A stretch of 64,000 nucleotides of DNA from Acidimicrobiales bacterium (GCA_029263175.1 JAJCXZ010000028.1:34651-98650); one strand, 5' to 3'; counted from the stretch's first letter, positions 26,850 through 36,466 are shown. The notes: generated by a model from the sequence alone, not told the origin. Numbers and translations are program-made.

Positions 26850-28046
26850 ATGACACTCGAGCGAATCTCACGGCGCGTCGGCGCCATCGCCCCATCCGCC
26901 ACGCTGGCTGTTTCGAACAAGGCCAAGGCCCTCAAGGCCGCGGGTGAAAATGTCATCGGCTTTGGTGCGGGCGAGCCCGATTTCGCAACGCCCGACCACA
27001 TCGTCGAAGCCGCCATCGCCGCCTGCCGGGATCCGAAGAACCACAAGTACTCCGCGGTCGGTGGGCTGCCGGAGCTGAGGGAAGCGATCGCGGCGAAGAC
27101 CACACGCGACAGCGGACTCGACGTCGATCCGGCGTCAATCCTCGTCACCAATGGCGGCAAGCACGCCGTTTACAACTGCTTCGAAGCACTGATCAACCCG
27201 GGCGATGAGATCCTGCTGCCGACCCCGTACTGGACGACCTATCCGGAGCCGATTGCCCTGGCCGGCGGCGTCACCGTGCCGTTGATCACCGATGCCATCA
27301 ACGGCTTTCGGGTCACGGTCGACCAGCTCGAAGCCGCCCGCACTCCCAACACGAAAGCACTCGTGTTCGTCTCGCCGTCCAACCCGACCGGCGCCGTCTA
27401 CCCTCGCGACGAGATCGAAGCGATCGGCCGCTGGGCCGTCGAGCACGATCTCTGGGTCATCACCGATGAGATCTACGAGCACCTCGTGTATGGCGACAAC
27501 GAGCACCACTCGCTCCCCGTCGTGGTGCCCGAGATCGCCGACAAGTGTGTGGTCCTCAACGGCGTCGCCAAGACCTACGCGATGACCGGTTGGCGCGTCG
27601 GTTGGCTGATCGGCCCCGCTGATCTGGTGAAGGCGGCCCAGAACCTACAATCCCACTCGACGAGCAATGTGGCCAACGTCACGCAGATGGCCGCTCTCGC
27701 CGCCGTCTCCGGCCCGCTCGATGCCGTGTACGAGATGCGTGAGGCGTTCGATCGCCGGCGCAAGACGATGCATGCCATGCTCAGCGACATCGATGGCATC
27801 CACTGCCCCGAGCCGCAGGGTGCGTTCTACGCCTACCCCGACATGTCCGGGGTGCTCGGCAAGACTTATGGCGGTGTCATGGTCAACACCACGCTCGAAC
27901 TCGCCGATGTCCTGCTCGAGCAGGCCAAGGTTGCCATCGTGCCGGGCGAAGCGTTCGGCGTCGGTGGCGGCGCCCGTTTGTCGTTCGCTCTTGGCGACGA
28001 TGACCTCGGCGAAGGTGTCAGTCGTATCGCCGACTTCCTGGCCTGA
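26850..28046 (+). CDS. Class I aspartate-type aminotransferase
   Basis: A 398-aa PLP enzyme of the Bacillus AspB-like (subgroup Ib) aspartate aminotransferases. Motifs: [32 protein letters not shown], the Asn-Pro-Thr-Gly signature [20 protein letters not shown], and the PLP-Lys region [16 protein letters not shown]. It would exchange amino groups between aspartate and 2-oxoglutarate, or act on a related amino acid. The ATG at 26850 is 7 bases after TAGCCT, so the mRNA is probably leaderless; the in-frame extension overlaps serC. The S9 peptidase starts 5 bases after the stop, so they form a likely operon. Confidence 0.91.
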   Translation: MTLERISRRVGAIAPSATLAVSNKAKALKAAGENVIGFGAGEPDFATPDHIVEAAIAACRDPKNHKYSAVGGLPELREAIAAKTTRDSGLDVDPASILVTNGGKHAVYNCFEALINPGDEILLPTPYWTTYPEPIALAGGVTVPLITDAINGFRVTVDQLEAARTPNTKALVFVSPSNPTGAVYPRDEIEAIGRWAVEHDLWVITDEIYEHLVYGDNEHHSLPVVVPEIADKCVVLNGVAKTYAMTGWRVGWLIGPADLVKAAQNLQSHSTSNVANVTQMAALAAVSGPLDAVYEMREAFDRRRKTMHAMLSDIDGIHCPEPQGAFYAYPDMSGVLGKTYGGVMVNTTLELADVLLEQAKVAIVPGEAFGVGGGARLSFALGDDDLGEGVSRIADFLA

Positions 28047-28051
28047 GTCAC

Positions 28052-29983
28052 ATGAACCCCGACCCCGACGTCACGCCTTTTGGCGCCTGGCCCTCGCCGA
28101 TCAGCGCAGCAACTCTTGTGTCAGGAGCGATCGGGATCAGCGAGACGTGTGTCGATGGTGAAGACATCTGGTGGGCCGAGGCCCGCCCGGATGAGGGCGG
28201 CCGCACCGCGGTGATGCGAGCCCGCGACGGCCAGATCGAGGAGATCACACCGGCGGATGCATACGTGCGCACGCTCGTGCACGAGTACGGCGGGGGCGCA
28301 TGGTGGGTGCAGTCCGGCTCGCTCTTCTACGTGGACGTGTCCGACCAACGCCTGCGCAAGCTGGAACCCGGCACCGAGCCGGTGTTCCTGACCGCGGGCC
28401 CGGAGAGCGAGCGGAGCCTTCGCTACGCCGATGGCAGGGCGACGCCCGACGGCCGATGGTTCATCTGCGTCCGCGAGTGCCACGGGTCGGGCGCTGAAGC
28501 CGCCAACGAGTTGGTCGCCGTGGCGACCGACGGCTCCCACGAGGTCGATGTCATGTGGTCTGAGGCTGACTTCGTCAGCTCGCCGCGGGTATCGCCCGAC
28601 GGCTCGCTGATCGTCTGGCTGTCGTGGGATCACCCCAACATGCCGTGGGATGCCACCACCTTGCACGTCCACGACCTCGACGGTGCTTCTTTGGGTGCCG
28701 CGGTCGTAACGATCGGCAATGGCACCGAGTCGTGGGTGGAGCCGGGGTGGGCACCGGATGGCCGCTTGTTTGCGTGCAGCGATCGCGACGAGTGGTGGAA
28801 CCTCTACGAGATCGATCTGGCGAACGGCACGCCCACACCAGTTGTCGCCGGATCCTTCGAGATTGCGACGCCGTCCTGGGTGTTCGGGATGCAGAGGTGG
28901 GCTCCAACCGACGTCGGGATGGCCGCCGTCGCCGGTCTGGCCACCGGAGACGAACTCATCCTCGACGGTCGCACAATCGCATTGGCCGACACGTCGATCT
29001 CGTCGATGCACCCTGTGCCGGGTGGCGTTGTCTACGCCGGTTCCGGCTTTGGCCACGAGAGCCAGGTGGTGCGCCTCGATGCCACGCAGCACGGCGTCGG
29101 CCGCGAAGTCGTGCGAGCGGGGCGCGAACTACCTGTTGAGCCGGGATATCTGATCGCGCCGGAAGCGATCAGCTATCCGACCGGTGCGGATGGCGCGGCG
29201 ATCGCTCACGGGCTCTACTACCCGCCGACCAACCCCGACCACGTCGGTCCAGAGGATGAGCGGCCACCGTTGCTGGTTCTGGCTCACGGCGGCCCGACCG
29301 GTCAGGCTCGTCGTCAACTGCAGCTCGGCATCCTCTACTGGACGTCCCGAGGGATTGCGGTCGTCGACGTCGACTATCGCGGCTCGACTGGATACGGCCG
29401 CACGTATCGCCGTGCGCTCGACGCACAATGGGGCATCGCCGACGTCGAGGACTGTGTTGGCGCCGCCCGCTACCTCGCCGACCGCGGTGACGTCGACGGT
29501 GATCGGCTGATGATCCGGGGTGGCAGTGCCGGCGGGTTCACCGTGCTCAGCGCGCTGGCGCATCACGACGTGTTCGCCGTTGGTGCGAGTCGCTATGGCG
29601 TGGCTGACCTCGAGGCGCTCGCCACTGACACCCACAAGTTCGAGAGCCGGTATCTCGACACATTGATCGGGCCCTGGCCCGCGGCCAAGGAGACCTACGA
29701 CGAGCGTTCGCCGGTCCACCACGTTGACCAGTTCGACGCGCCGATGATCGTGCTGCAGGGCGATGAGGACGCCATCGTCCCGCCCAACCAGAGCGAGCTG
29801 ATCGTCGATGCGCTGAAGAAGAAGGGTGTACCGGTCAGCTACCTCCTCTTCGAAGGAGAGCAGCACGGCTTCCGAAAGTCGGAGAACGTGATCCGTGCAC
29901 TCGAGGCGGAGCTGGCATTCTTTGGTGAGATGCTTGGCTTCCTTCCCGCAGACGATCTGCCCGCGATCGAGATCATCCGTTGA
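28052..29983 (+). CDS. S9-family prolyl-oligopeptidase-like serine peptidase
   Basis: A 643-aa cytoplasmic peptidase with an N-terminal beta-propeller (residues 1 to about 380; blocks such as HEYGGGAWWVQSG and SPDGSLIVWLSWDHPNMPW) and a C-terminal alpha/beta hydrolase domain. The nucleophile Ser is in IRGGSAGGFT; the Asp is in QGDEDAIVPPNQ and the His in GEQHGFRK. This matches the dipeptidyl aminopeptidase/acylaminoacyl peptidase group. No signal peptide. It is placed 5 bases after the aminotransferase and 13 bases before the SLH gene. Confidence 0.92.
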   Translation: MNPDPDVTPFGAWPSPISAATLVSGAIGISETCVDGEDIWWAEARPDEGGRTAVMRARDGQIEEITPADAYVRTLVHEYGGGAWWVQSGSLFYVDVSDQRLRKLEPGTEPVFLTAGPESERSLRYADGRATPDGRWFICVRECHGSGAEAANELVAVATDGSHEVDVMWSEADFVSSPRVSPDGSLIVWLSWDHPNMPWDATTLHVHDLDGASLGAAVVTIGNGTESWVEPGWAPDGRLFACSDRDEWWNLYEIDLANGTPTPVVAGSFEIATPSWVFGMQRWAPTDVGMAAVAGLATGDELILDGRTIALADTSISSMHPVPGGVVYAGSGFGHESQVVRLDATQHGVGREVVRAGRELPVEPGYLIAPEAISYPTGADGAAIAHGLYYPPTNPDHVGPEDERPPLLVLAHGGPTGQARRQLQLGILYWTSRGIAVVDVDYRGSTGYGRTYRRALDAQWGIADVEDCVGAARYLADRGDVDGDRLMIRGGSAGGFTVLSALAHHDVFAVGASRYGVADLEALATDTHKFESRYLDTLIGPWPAAKETYDERSPVHHVDQFDAPMIVLQGDEDAIVPPNQSELIVDALKKKGVPVSYLLFEGEQHGFRKSENVIRALEAELAFFGEMLGFLPADDLPAIEIIR

Positions 29984-29996
29984 GGCACGGTCTTTG

Positions 29997-31796
29997 ATGA
30001 GGCGGTGCATGGTTTGGGCGCTGCTGATCGCGTTGCTGGGCGCGATGCCGGCGGCGCCTGCTGGGGCACAGCCCGGCCGGGATCTCGACGTTCTCGTCAC
30101 GGATTCGGCCGGTGTTCCGTTGCCTGCTGCCGAGGTTGCGCTCGGAAGTTCGGTCGCCACGACCGACCATTGGGGTCGGGCCCGACTCGTCGCCGTCGCC
30201 GCCGGCACCCTGACCGCGGGCCACGACCGCTTTGCGGCGCGCTCCCACGAGTGGGACGGTTCCGGCGACCGCGTGAGCATCGCTCTGGGATCGCCCGTGC
30301 TGCGCGCCATTCACGTCGCCGGAACTCTGCCGGGCACCGCTCGATGGGATGACCTGTTGGGTTTGGCCGAGCGCACCTCGATCAACGCGTTCATGCTCGA
30401 CATGAAGGATGAATCGGGCCGTGTGTTTCCACACACCGACTCGTCCTGGGCGCACACGTCCGGTGCTGCGGTCGGCATGTGGAGCTTCGCGGCAGTGGTC
30501 GACGAACTTCACGGAAACGGGTTGTCGGTGATCAGCCGGATCGTGACCTTCCAGGATCCGATCACGGGCCGAGCGATCCCCGAGATGGCGGTGCAGTCCG
30601 GTGGGGTCCCCTTCACGAGGAATGGATTGACGTTTCTCGACCCGACGGATGCGGACGCAAGATCGTTCGCTCTGGAATTGGCCGCCGAAGCGTGTGCTGC
30701 CGGCGTCGACGAGGTGCAGTTCGACTATGTGCGCTTCCCCGACGGGAATCACTCCGTATTGACGTTCGACGGTGCGACCTCTGAAGCCGACCGCAACGAG
30801 GCGATCCGGTCGTTCCTCGCCGAGGCGAAGGCGATGGCCCCGTCCGGCTGTTCGGTCGCGGCCGACATCTTCGGGTTCGTCACGTCGATCCCCGGCGACG
30901 GGGGGATCGGGCAGAACATCGAGACGGTGGCATCGGTCGCCGACGTCATCTCCCCGATGGCCTACCCCAACCACTGGAGCACCGGCTGGTTTGGCTACAG
31001 CACTCCCGCGGACCATCCCGGCGGCGTGATCGACGCCTCGATGCGCGACGCGATCGGACGCGTGGGCGGGCAGACCACGATCAGGCCCTGGCTGCAGGAC
31101 TTCGGCGGCTATGGAGCAGCGGAGGTGCGTGCCCAGATCGATGCCGCGGATGCTTTGGGGCTTGGCTGGATGTTGTGGAACGCGGGCAGCAACTTCACAG
31201 AGTCGGGGATCCCCGCCGAGGCCGAGATCCGTACTCCCGGATCCGTCCCGGCACCCGAAACCGAGCATTTGCCGTTCTCCGGCTTCTGGGATGTGGCCGA
31301 CGGCTCCACGTTCAGCGGCGATGTGCGCTGGTTGGGGGAGCAGGGGATCACGCGGGGCTGCAATCCGCCCTGGCGCGACGACTTCTGTCCACGGCGTACG
31401 CTCACGCGGGCTGAGGCCGCCACCATGCTCGTGCGAGCGCTTGATCTCCCTCTCTCGACGGTTGACCGGTTTGCCGATGACGACGGCACGACCCATGAAG
31501 AGTCGATCGACGCCCTCGCCGCAGCGGGAATCACGCGAGGGTGCAGCGAAACCTCGTTCTGTCCCAACCAACCGTTGACACGAGCGCAGATGGCCTCGTT
31601 GATCGCCAGAGCACTCGAGTTGCCGGCTGTCGATGCTGACACGTTCGGCGATGACGATGGATCGAGTCATGAGCCCGATATCGAGCGGATCGCCGCGGTT
31701 GGAATCACGGTTGGATGCGCCGCGAACCGCTTCTGTCCCGATGACGCGGTGTCGCGGGAGCAAGTCGCCGCGTTCCTCTACCGGGCACTGACCTAG
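29997..31796 (+). CDS. Secreted glycoside-hydrolase-like protein with three SLH repeats
   Basis: A 599-aa exported protein. Start at ATG 29997, giving a signal peptide (MRRCMVWALLIALLGAMPAA) cut near PAGAQ. A small beta domain follows (to about 95). Residues about 100-420 look like the DUF4015/GHL-type putative glycosidase TIM barrel: INAFMLDMKDESGRVFP, VISRIVTFQDP, VDEVQFDYVRFPDG, DVISPMAYPNHW. The C-terminus carries three S-layer-homology-like repeats, each with the pattern GIT-x-GC...FCP and LTRA(E/Q)-A. These repeats probably tie it to the cell wall. The sugar substrate is unknown. Confidence 0.83.
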   Translation: MRRCMVWALLIALLGAMPAAPAGAQPGRDLDVLVTDSAGVPLPAAEVALGSSVATTDHWGRARLVAVAAGTLTAGHDRFAARSHEWDGSGDRVSIALGSPVLRAIHVAGTLPGTARWDDLLGLAERTSINAFMLDMKDESGRVFPHTDSSWAHTSGAAVGMWSFAAVVDELHGNGLSVISRIVTFQDPITGRAIPEMAVQSGGVPFTRNGLTFLDPTDADARSFALELAAEACAAGVDEVQFDYVRFPDGNHSVLTFDGATSEADRNEAIRSFLAEAKAMAPSGCSVAADIFGFVTSIPGDGGIGQNIETVASVADVISPMAYPNHWSTGWFGYSTPADHPGGVIDASMRDAIGRVGGQTTIRPWLQDFGGYGAAEVRAQIDAADALGLGWMLWNAGSNFTESGIPAEAEIRTPGSVPAPETEHLPFSGFWDVADGSTFSGDVRWLGEQGITRGCNPPWRDDFCPRRTLTRAEAATMLVRALDLPLSTVDRFADDDGTTHEESIDALAAAGITRGCSETSFCPNQPLTRAQMASLIARALELPAVDADTFGDDDGSSHEPDIERIAAVGITVGCAANRFCPDDAVSREQVAAFLYRALT

Positions 31797-31869
31797 TCGG
31801 CGCCTGAAGTCACACTCTGTTCACAAAACGCGTGCAGTTGGCCGCCTGCCGATCGCCATGATGGTTGGC

Positions 31870-33438
31870 ATGAAACGTGTTCTGATCACTGAGCCGCTTG
31901 CCGATCGTGGCGTTCAGGTGCTGCGCGACGCCGGCTACGACGTCGATCTACGGGTCGGTCTCGAGCCTGCTGCTCTCCTGGAGGCGGTGGTGGGCGCCCA
32001 TGCGCTGATCGTGCGCTCGGCCACGCAGGTCACAGCCGAAGTCCTGGCCGCCGGTCCCGACCTCGAGGTCGTGGGCCGCGCCGGCGTCGGTCTCGACAAC
32101 GTCGATGTTCCGGCTGCCACCGCGCGCGGTGTCATGGTTGTCAACGCGCCAGAATCCAACATCATCTCCGCGGCGGAGCAGACCATCGCCTTGATGCTGG
32201 CCCAGGCCCGCAACATCCCTCAGGCCCACGCAGCTCTCATCGAGGGACGGTGGGAGCGTTCGAAGTGGGAGGGCGTCGAGCTCCATGGGAAAACTCTTGG
32301 CATCGTCGGCTTCGGCCGTATTGGCCGACTCGTGGCCGCCCGGGCGAAGGCTCTCGGTATGCGCATCGTTGCCCACGACCCCTTCGTATCTGACGAGGTC
32401 GCTCGCATGGAAGGCGTAACCCTGCTGACGTTGGACGAACTCGTCGGCACGGCCGATTTCCTCACGCTGCACCTCGCCAAGACTCCCGACACCATCGGGC
32501 TGATCGGCGAGGAGCTTCTTCAGAACGCCAAGCCCGAACTACGTGTGATCAATGTCGCCCGTGGCGGGATCGTAGATGAGGCGGCCCTGGCCGCCGCGGT
32601 TTCCAGCGGTCGGATCGCCGGCGCCGCGATCGACGTTTTCGACGCCGAGCCCACGACCGATTCACCGCTCTTCGGTGTGCCCGGCATCATCGTCACCCCG
32701 CACCTTGGGGCGAGCACCCGCGAGGCGCAGGACAAGGCCGGCGTCGTGATCGCTGAGCAGGTGAAGCTGTCGCTCGCCGGTGAGTTCGTCCCGTTCGCCG
32801 TCAACGTCGATGCCGGCGCCGCTCCGGAACTCCTCAAGCCCTTCCTCGCGGTCGGGGAGCTCATCGGTGCGATGTTTGCCGGGCTCATCGACAAGCTGCC
32901 CGAACAGATCGACGTCGAGTTCCGCGGGGAGATCAGCGAGGTCGACAACTCACTCGCGGTTCTCAGCGTCCTCAAGGGCGTGTTGGCCCAGGCGGGCGAC
33001 GGCCCGGTCAGCTACGTGAACGTGAAGACGGTGGTGGCGCAGCGCGGAATCGAGGTGCGCACCGTGACCAGTGCGGCGTCACATGACCACAACAATGTGC
33101 TCCTCGTCCGCGGTGGCGGTCACAGCGTCGGTGCGATCGTGTCGTCGATCGACGGCGAGGCCCGAATCATCCAGGTCGATGATCATCGCCTCGAGTTGCG
33201 TCCTCGGCACGACATGTTGATCATCCGCAACGACGATCTGCCGGGTGTGGTTGGCGCTGTGGGGTCTGAGCTGGGCAACGCGGGCGTGAACATCTCGAGC
33301 ATGCATCTCGGCGAGAGCGAGGCCGGTGCGGCCGCGCTCATGGTGGTGGCTACCGATGAGGCCGTGCCGCCCGCGGTGATCGACGCGGTGCAGGCGCTCG
33401 ACACCGTCGAGACCGTTCGCCCCATTCGTATTCGCTGA
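31870..33438 (+). CDS. serA: D-3-phosphoglycerate dehydrogenase SerA
   Basis: A 522-aa NAD enzyme of the first step of serine synthesis. It has the N-terminal half of the substrate domain (MKRVLITEPLADRGVQVL), the NAD fold GIVGFGRIGRLVAARAKALG, catalytic Arg in NVARGGIVDEAAL, Glu in DVFDAEP and His in TPHLGASTREAQ. An intervening domain and a C-terminal ACT domain (MLIIRNDDLPGVVGAVGSEL) for serine feedback follow, the long actinobacterial form. ATGs at 31858 and 31861 are also in frame; the third, at 31870, best matches the family start. serC lies 5 kb upstream on the other strand. Confidence 0.95.
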   Translation: MKRVLITEPLADRGVQVLRDAGYDVDLRVGLEPAALLEAVVGAHALIVRSATQVTAEVLAAGPDLEVVGRAGVGLDNVDVPAATARGVMVVNAPESNIISAAEQTIALMLAQARNIPQAHAALIEGRWERSKWEGVELHGKTLGIVGFGRIGRLVAARAKALGMRIVAHDPFVSDEVARMEGVTLLTLDELVGTADFLTLHLAKTPDTIGLIGEELLQNAKPELRVINVARGGIVDEAALAAAVSSGRIAGAAIDVFDAEPTTDSPLFGVPGIIVTPHLGASTREAQDKAGVVIAEQVKLSLAGEFVPFAVNVDAGAAPELLKPFLAVGELIGAMFAGLIDKLPEQIDVEFRGEISEVDNSLAVLSVLKGVLAQAGDGPVSYVNVKTVVAQRGIEVRTVTSAASHDHNNVLLVRGGGHSVGAIVSSIDGEARIIQVDDHRLELRPRHDMLIIRNDDLPGVVGAVGSELGNAGVNISSMHLGESEAGAAALMVVATDEAVPPAVIDAVQALDTVETVRPIRIR

Positions 33439-33453
33439 CCTACGGAAAAGCGA

Positions 33454-33822
33454 TCAGCGCTTGGCTTGACGGTAACCGTCGGCTTCGGCGTCCTCGGCGC
33501 GTGCGTAGCAACGCTCGGGGACCGTGCGGTCATACGAGGACCCACCCGGCACGTGGAAGATCTTGGAGCTGTCGTTGCCTTTGATCGGATGGCTCGCCGG
33601 GCAGACGCCATCAACAGGCTCGACCCAGGCATCGGTCGAGGTGAACTGCACCGGGCCGCTGGTGCGAACCGGCGTTTCCTTGGCGACCATCGGCTCCCAA
33701 GAGGCCACACCAGTGACGGCCGGCTTCGGTGCCGGACGAACCGATCTCACGATGCCGATGACGATCGCTGCGACCGCAGCGACTCCGGAGAGACGAAGGA
33801 CACGAGAGAGAACCGAAGGCAT
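33454..33822 (-). CDS. Membrane-anchored sunset-domain protein
   Basis: A 122-aa protein with one N-terminal helix (VAAVAAIVIGIVRSV) and a C-terminal domain of about 50 residues: CPASHPIKGN, IFHVPGGSSYDRTVPERCY, EDAEADGYRQAKR. This is the sunset domain pattern (two Cys and the CPxxHPIKGN...YHxPGG...T-PE-C motif) found in many actinobacterial surface proteins and nucleases. The start is ATG 33822; the ten-codon extension overlaps the stem-loop element. Function unknown. It lies downstream of the beta-propeller gene on the same strand, separated by an 82-base gap filled by the large inverted repeat. Confidence 0.78.
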   Translation of the reverse strand: MPSVLSRVLRLSGVAAVAAIVIGIVRSVRPAPKPAVTGVASWEPMVAKETPVRTSGPVQFTSTDAWVEPVDGVCPASHPIKGNDSSKIFHVPGGSSYDRTVPERCYARAEDAEADGYRQAKR

Positions 33823-33838
33823 GCCGTTGACCGTAGCG

Positions 33839-33903
33839 CCTCTAACGCACACTGGGGTCTGCGTTGTCGCAGCGAGGACGCTGTCCCCAGTGTGCGTCAG
33901 AGG
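33839..33903. repeat. Large structured inverted repeat
   Basis: A 19-bp inverted repeat with one mismatch (33839-33857 against 33885-33903; arm CCTCTRACGCACACTGGGG) around 27 bases. Inside are two small hairpins, CTGCG-TTGT-CGCAG (33859-33872) and AGCG-AGGA-CGCT (33871-33882), which share two bases. It begins 1 base after the stop of the beta-propeller gene. No T-run follows on either strand, so it is not a simple terminator; it resembles a REP-type or processing element. Confidence 0.72.
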
Positions 33904-33904
33904 A

Positions 33905-36319
33905 TCAGCCGATGTGAATGGTCTCGAGGAGGTCCAGATCGAACAGGTCGTTGAGTTGGACTCGGGCCGGAGATTGGGGGTTGAGGCCCCACTGACCGCT
34001 GATCGACCAGAGTTCGTCGCCGTCGATGACCATGGTGCGGCCGATCACGGGAAGCTGCTCGTTGCGCCAACAGATGACGAGCGTGGAGTCCGACGGGAGC
34101 TCGAGCCCAATACGTTCGGCCTCTTCGGCGAAGTAGGGCTCGTCGTAGCACTCAAAGCCGCTGGCCGTGTGAGAGTCGCCGGGGCCACAAATCAGGACTC
34201 GGGAGTAGTCATCCTGGAGCATCCACTGGAGCTCGGTTTCGAAGTCCTCGTCATCGCTGCCGCCGGGCAGGTCGCCGGCAGTCAGACGGTCACAGTCAGA
34301 GGAGCCAGGGGCTTCACCCTCATCGATGTGATCGATGCGACCGACTTCTCGGATCTCATTGCCCTCGACCTTCAGAACGACGGCCCCGGCCCAACCCTCG
34401 TTCCAGATCTGCACCGGAACGACGGCGAGCTGCTCGGCTTCCCACCAGAGGAAGCTGCGATGATCCCAGCCGACATCAGTCCAGCCGTCAGGAGCGGTCC
34501 AGATCGCGACTTCCTGCGGGTCGGCTGGGTCACTCACGTCGAAGATCGAGACCTTCGAGCCGGTGATGCGTCCGTCTTCGGTGCCGTCGCTGCCGACACC
34601 GAGCACTCGGCCGTTGCCGATCGGGTGGAGGTAGCTGGAGAAGCCGGGGATCTTGAGCTCCCCGACGACCCGGGGGTTCTCGGGATCGCTCAGATCGAGG
34701 GTGTAGAACGGGTCGACCTGGCGGAAGGTGACGACATAGCCGACGTCGCCGATCATTCGGACCGACTGCACGGCCTCGCCGTTGCCCATGTCACCGACCG
34801 AGCCGACTTCACGGAGTTCGCCGTCACTCTCACGGAGAACACGAACGAACGTCTCTGAGGACTCGTCCCAGCTCTCGCCGGTGGTGGTGATGACTCGTAG
34901 ATGGCCGTCGTAGTCCGAGAAGGAGAATTGGTCGCGTACGTCGCCGGGCACAGCACCGGACGCCGTGTAAGCGGCACCGTCGCCGGAGAGGGCAAAGCGG
35001 TGGATCGAGGTCTGACGGGCGTTCCACGCGTCTTCCCAGGCGTTCTCGTTGTCCTCGAAGACGATCGGATCGACCCACGTCTGAGTGGCCACGAAGATTG
35101 CGTCGGTCGAGGCGTAGACGGTGTTTCCGGGAGCCAGCACCGAGGTGTTCTGGTTGGGGTTGATGTCGCCGTCGACCGGCACGCTCAGCACGGTCAACAC
35201 GCCGAAGCCGGCAAACTCGGTGGGGGCATGCACCTGGCCACAATTGGACAGGATGCCGCGCTCGGTGGCTCGCGAGGAGTCGTCGACGGTGACGTAGCTG
35301 GGGAGCCAATCAGTGAGTTCGGAGTTGCGCACGGCGTCCTGGTTGGCACGGGTGGCGACGTCCTCGCCCTTCTCGGACTGCGGGTACACGAAGGGGAAGT
35401 TCTGCTGCGGAGAGCTGCGGATGATCACTCGGGCCACACCGTCGATCGAGCGGGCGCTGACGTACTCGCCTTCGACCACGATCGCCTCGAGCAGCTCGGG
35501 GTTGTTGCCGGCGACACTGATTCGAGCGATGTTGACCATCGACGTCTCGTAGTAGTCGCCGCCGGGAAAGATGGCGTCCTCACTGTCGGTGAACCCGGCC
35601 TCAGCGTCGCCCGATGACGATCCTTCGGCGGGAAGGATTCGGCCGAAGTCGCCCCACGTGTTGCTGACCAGGAGGATCTCGTCGCCGAGCAGGAACATCT
35701 CGGCGTTCCACCCGACGTCGACGAGATCCATGCTCGCCACGACCGAACGCATGTTGACGTCGACGATCGTGAGTTCGTTGTTGGCGAGAATGAAGACCCG
35801 GTCACCGTCGGTCTTGACGAGGTCGGCTTCATCGACGCCGATCTCCTGCACGTTGGTGCCGGAGAAGTCCACGCCTTCGACCAGGCGAGCTCCGTCGCTC
35901 TCGGCGGCCACCGGGCTGGTGGAGCCGGAGTCATCTGAGCCGGAATCCGCAAAGTCAGCAGTCGCTTCCTCGGCGGTGTCTTCGTCCCTTGCGAAGTCGT
36001 CGACGGCAATGCCTTCGCCTCCGAACCATCCCGGGTACCAGCCGTCGCCGTTGAACCCGTAGGGTCCGACGCGTTCGGCGGCCTCGGTGCGGAGGTGATC
36101 GAGAAGCGCATCGCAGTCATCGAAGCCAGAAAGCCCGGACGCGAGAACTATCTCCTCGCCGCCGACTTCGATGACGACCTCGCCGCCAGAGCTGGTGACG
36201 CCGGTACTGGAACCGGTGTCGGGTTCACCGTCTTCGCCGGTGAACCACGAGTCGTCGCCGGAGCAGGCGGAGGCCACGAGGGCCAGGGTCAGGGTGAGAA
36301 GCAGAAGGGTTCTGCGCAT
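33905..36319 (-). CDS. Beta-propeller lipoprotein
   Basis: An 804-aa exported lipoprotein. The signal peptide ends in a lipobox (LVASACSGDD), followed by an acidic Ser/Gly/Asp-rich linker. The rest matches secreted proteins with a C-terminal beta-propeller domain (PF09826 type): TNVQEIGVDEADLVKTDGDR, VFILANNELTIVDV, TYGD-like turns, and DPFYTLDLSDPENPRVVGEL. The blades are rich in Asp and Tyr, which suits binding of a metal or a ligand outside the cell. Function unknown. It is bracketed by stem-loops: one in its 5' leader (36330-36378), another further up (36418-36453), and a large one at its 3' end (33839-33903). Confidence 0.85.
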   Translation of the reverse strand: MRRTLLLLTLTLALVASACSGDDSWFTGEDGEPDTGSSTGVTSSGGEVVIEVGGEEIVLASGLSGFDDCDALLDHLRTEAAERVGPYGFNGDGWYPGWFGGEGIAVDDFARDEDTAEEATADFADSGSDDSGSTSPVAAESDGARLVEGVDFSGTNVQEIGVDEADLVKTDGDRVFILANNELTIVDVNMRSVVASMDLVDVGWNAEMFLLGDEILLVSNTWGDFGRILPAEGSSSGDAEAGFTDSEDAIFPGGDYYETSMVNIARISVAGNNPELLEAIVVEGEYVSARSIDGVARVIIRSSPQQNFPFVYPQSEKGEDVATRANQDAVRNSELTDWLPSYVTVDDSSRATERGILSNCGQVHAPTEFAGFGVLTVLSVPVDGDINPNQNTSVLAPGNTVYASTDAIFVATQTWVDPIVFEDNENAWEDAWNARQTSIHRFALSGDGAAYTASGAVPGDVRDQFSFSDYDGHLRVITTTGESWDESSETFVRVLRESDGELREVGSVGDMGNGEAVQSVRMIGDVGYVVTFRQVDPFYTLDLSDPENPRVVGELKIPGFSSYLHPIGNGRVLGVGSDGTEDGRITGSKVSIFDVSDPADPQEVAIWTAPDGWTDVGWDHRSFLWWEAEQLAVVPVQIWNEGWAGAVVLKVEGNEIREVGRIDHIDEGEAPGSSDCDRLTAGDLPGGSDDEDFETELQWMLQDDYSRVLICGPGDSHTASGFECYDEPYFAEEAERIGLELPSDSTLVICWRNEQLPVIGRTMVIDGDELWSISGQWGLNPQSPARVQLNDLFDLDLLETIHIG

Positions 36320-36329
36320 GTCAGGGTCT

Positions 36330-36378
36330 CCAGTGGGAGGGGGAATCTGACCTTCAGACGCCCGTAGTCTCCCACTGG
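36330..36378. promoter_or_regulatory. Nested stem-loop upstream of the beta-propeller gene
   Basis: CCAGTGGGAG (36330-36339) pairs perfectly with CTCCCACTGG (36369-36378). Inside is TCTGA-CCT-TCAGA (36346-36358). It starts 11 bases before the ATG of the minus-strand beta-propeller gene, so it would lie in its 5' leader and could affect translation or bind a regulator. Confidence 0.5.
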
Positions 36379-36417
36379 TTCCCGCGTTCCCGGGTTTTCT
36401 CGCTGATTCCAGTCCTG

Positions 36418-36453
36418 CAAGTTCAAACAGGGTCTGACCTCTGTTTGAACTTG
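36418..36453. repeat. 13-bp perfect inverted repeat downstream of leuD
   Basis: CAAGTTCAAACAG (36418-36430) pairs with CTGTTTGAACTTG (36441-36453); GGT/ACC can extend the stem with a bulge. It lies 13 bases past the leuD stop. No T-run follows on the leuD strand. It may be a terminator or a REP-like element; its core GGTCAGAYCC is shared with the element at 51102-51120. Confidence 0.55.
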
Positions 36454-36466
36454 GCGGGGCTCGAAC

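Noticed and set aside
29973..31763. 596-codon minus-strand frame
   Set aside because: Antisense shadow of the SLH glycosidase gene; Arg/Gly/His-rich with no motifs.
33448..33462. AAGCG-ATCAG-CGCTT hairpin between serA and the sunset gene as a terminator
   Set aside because: A 5-bp stem with no T-run; too weak to support.
33524..34858. 444-codon plus-strand frame with Val/Asp/Gly-rich translation
   Set aside because: It runs antisense to the beta-propeller lipoprotein, has no family features, and is a common by-product of high-GC coding.
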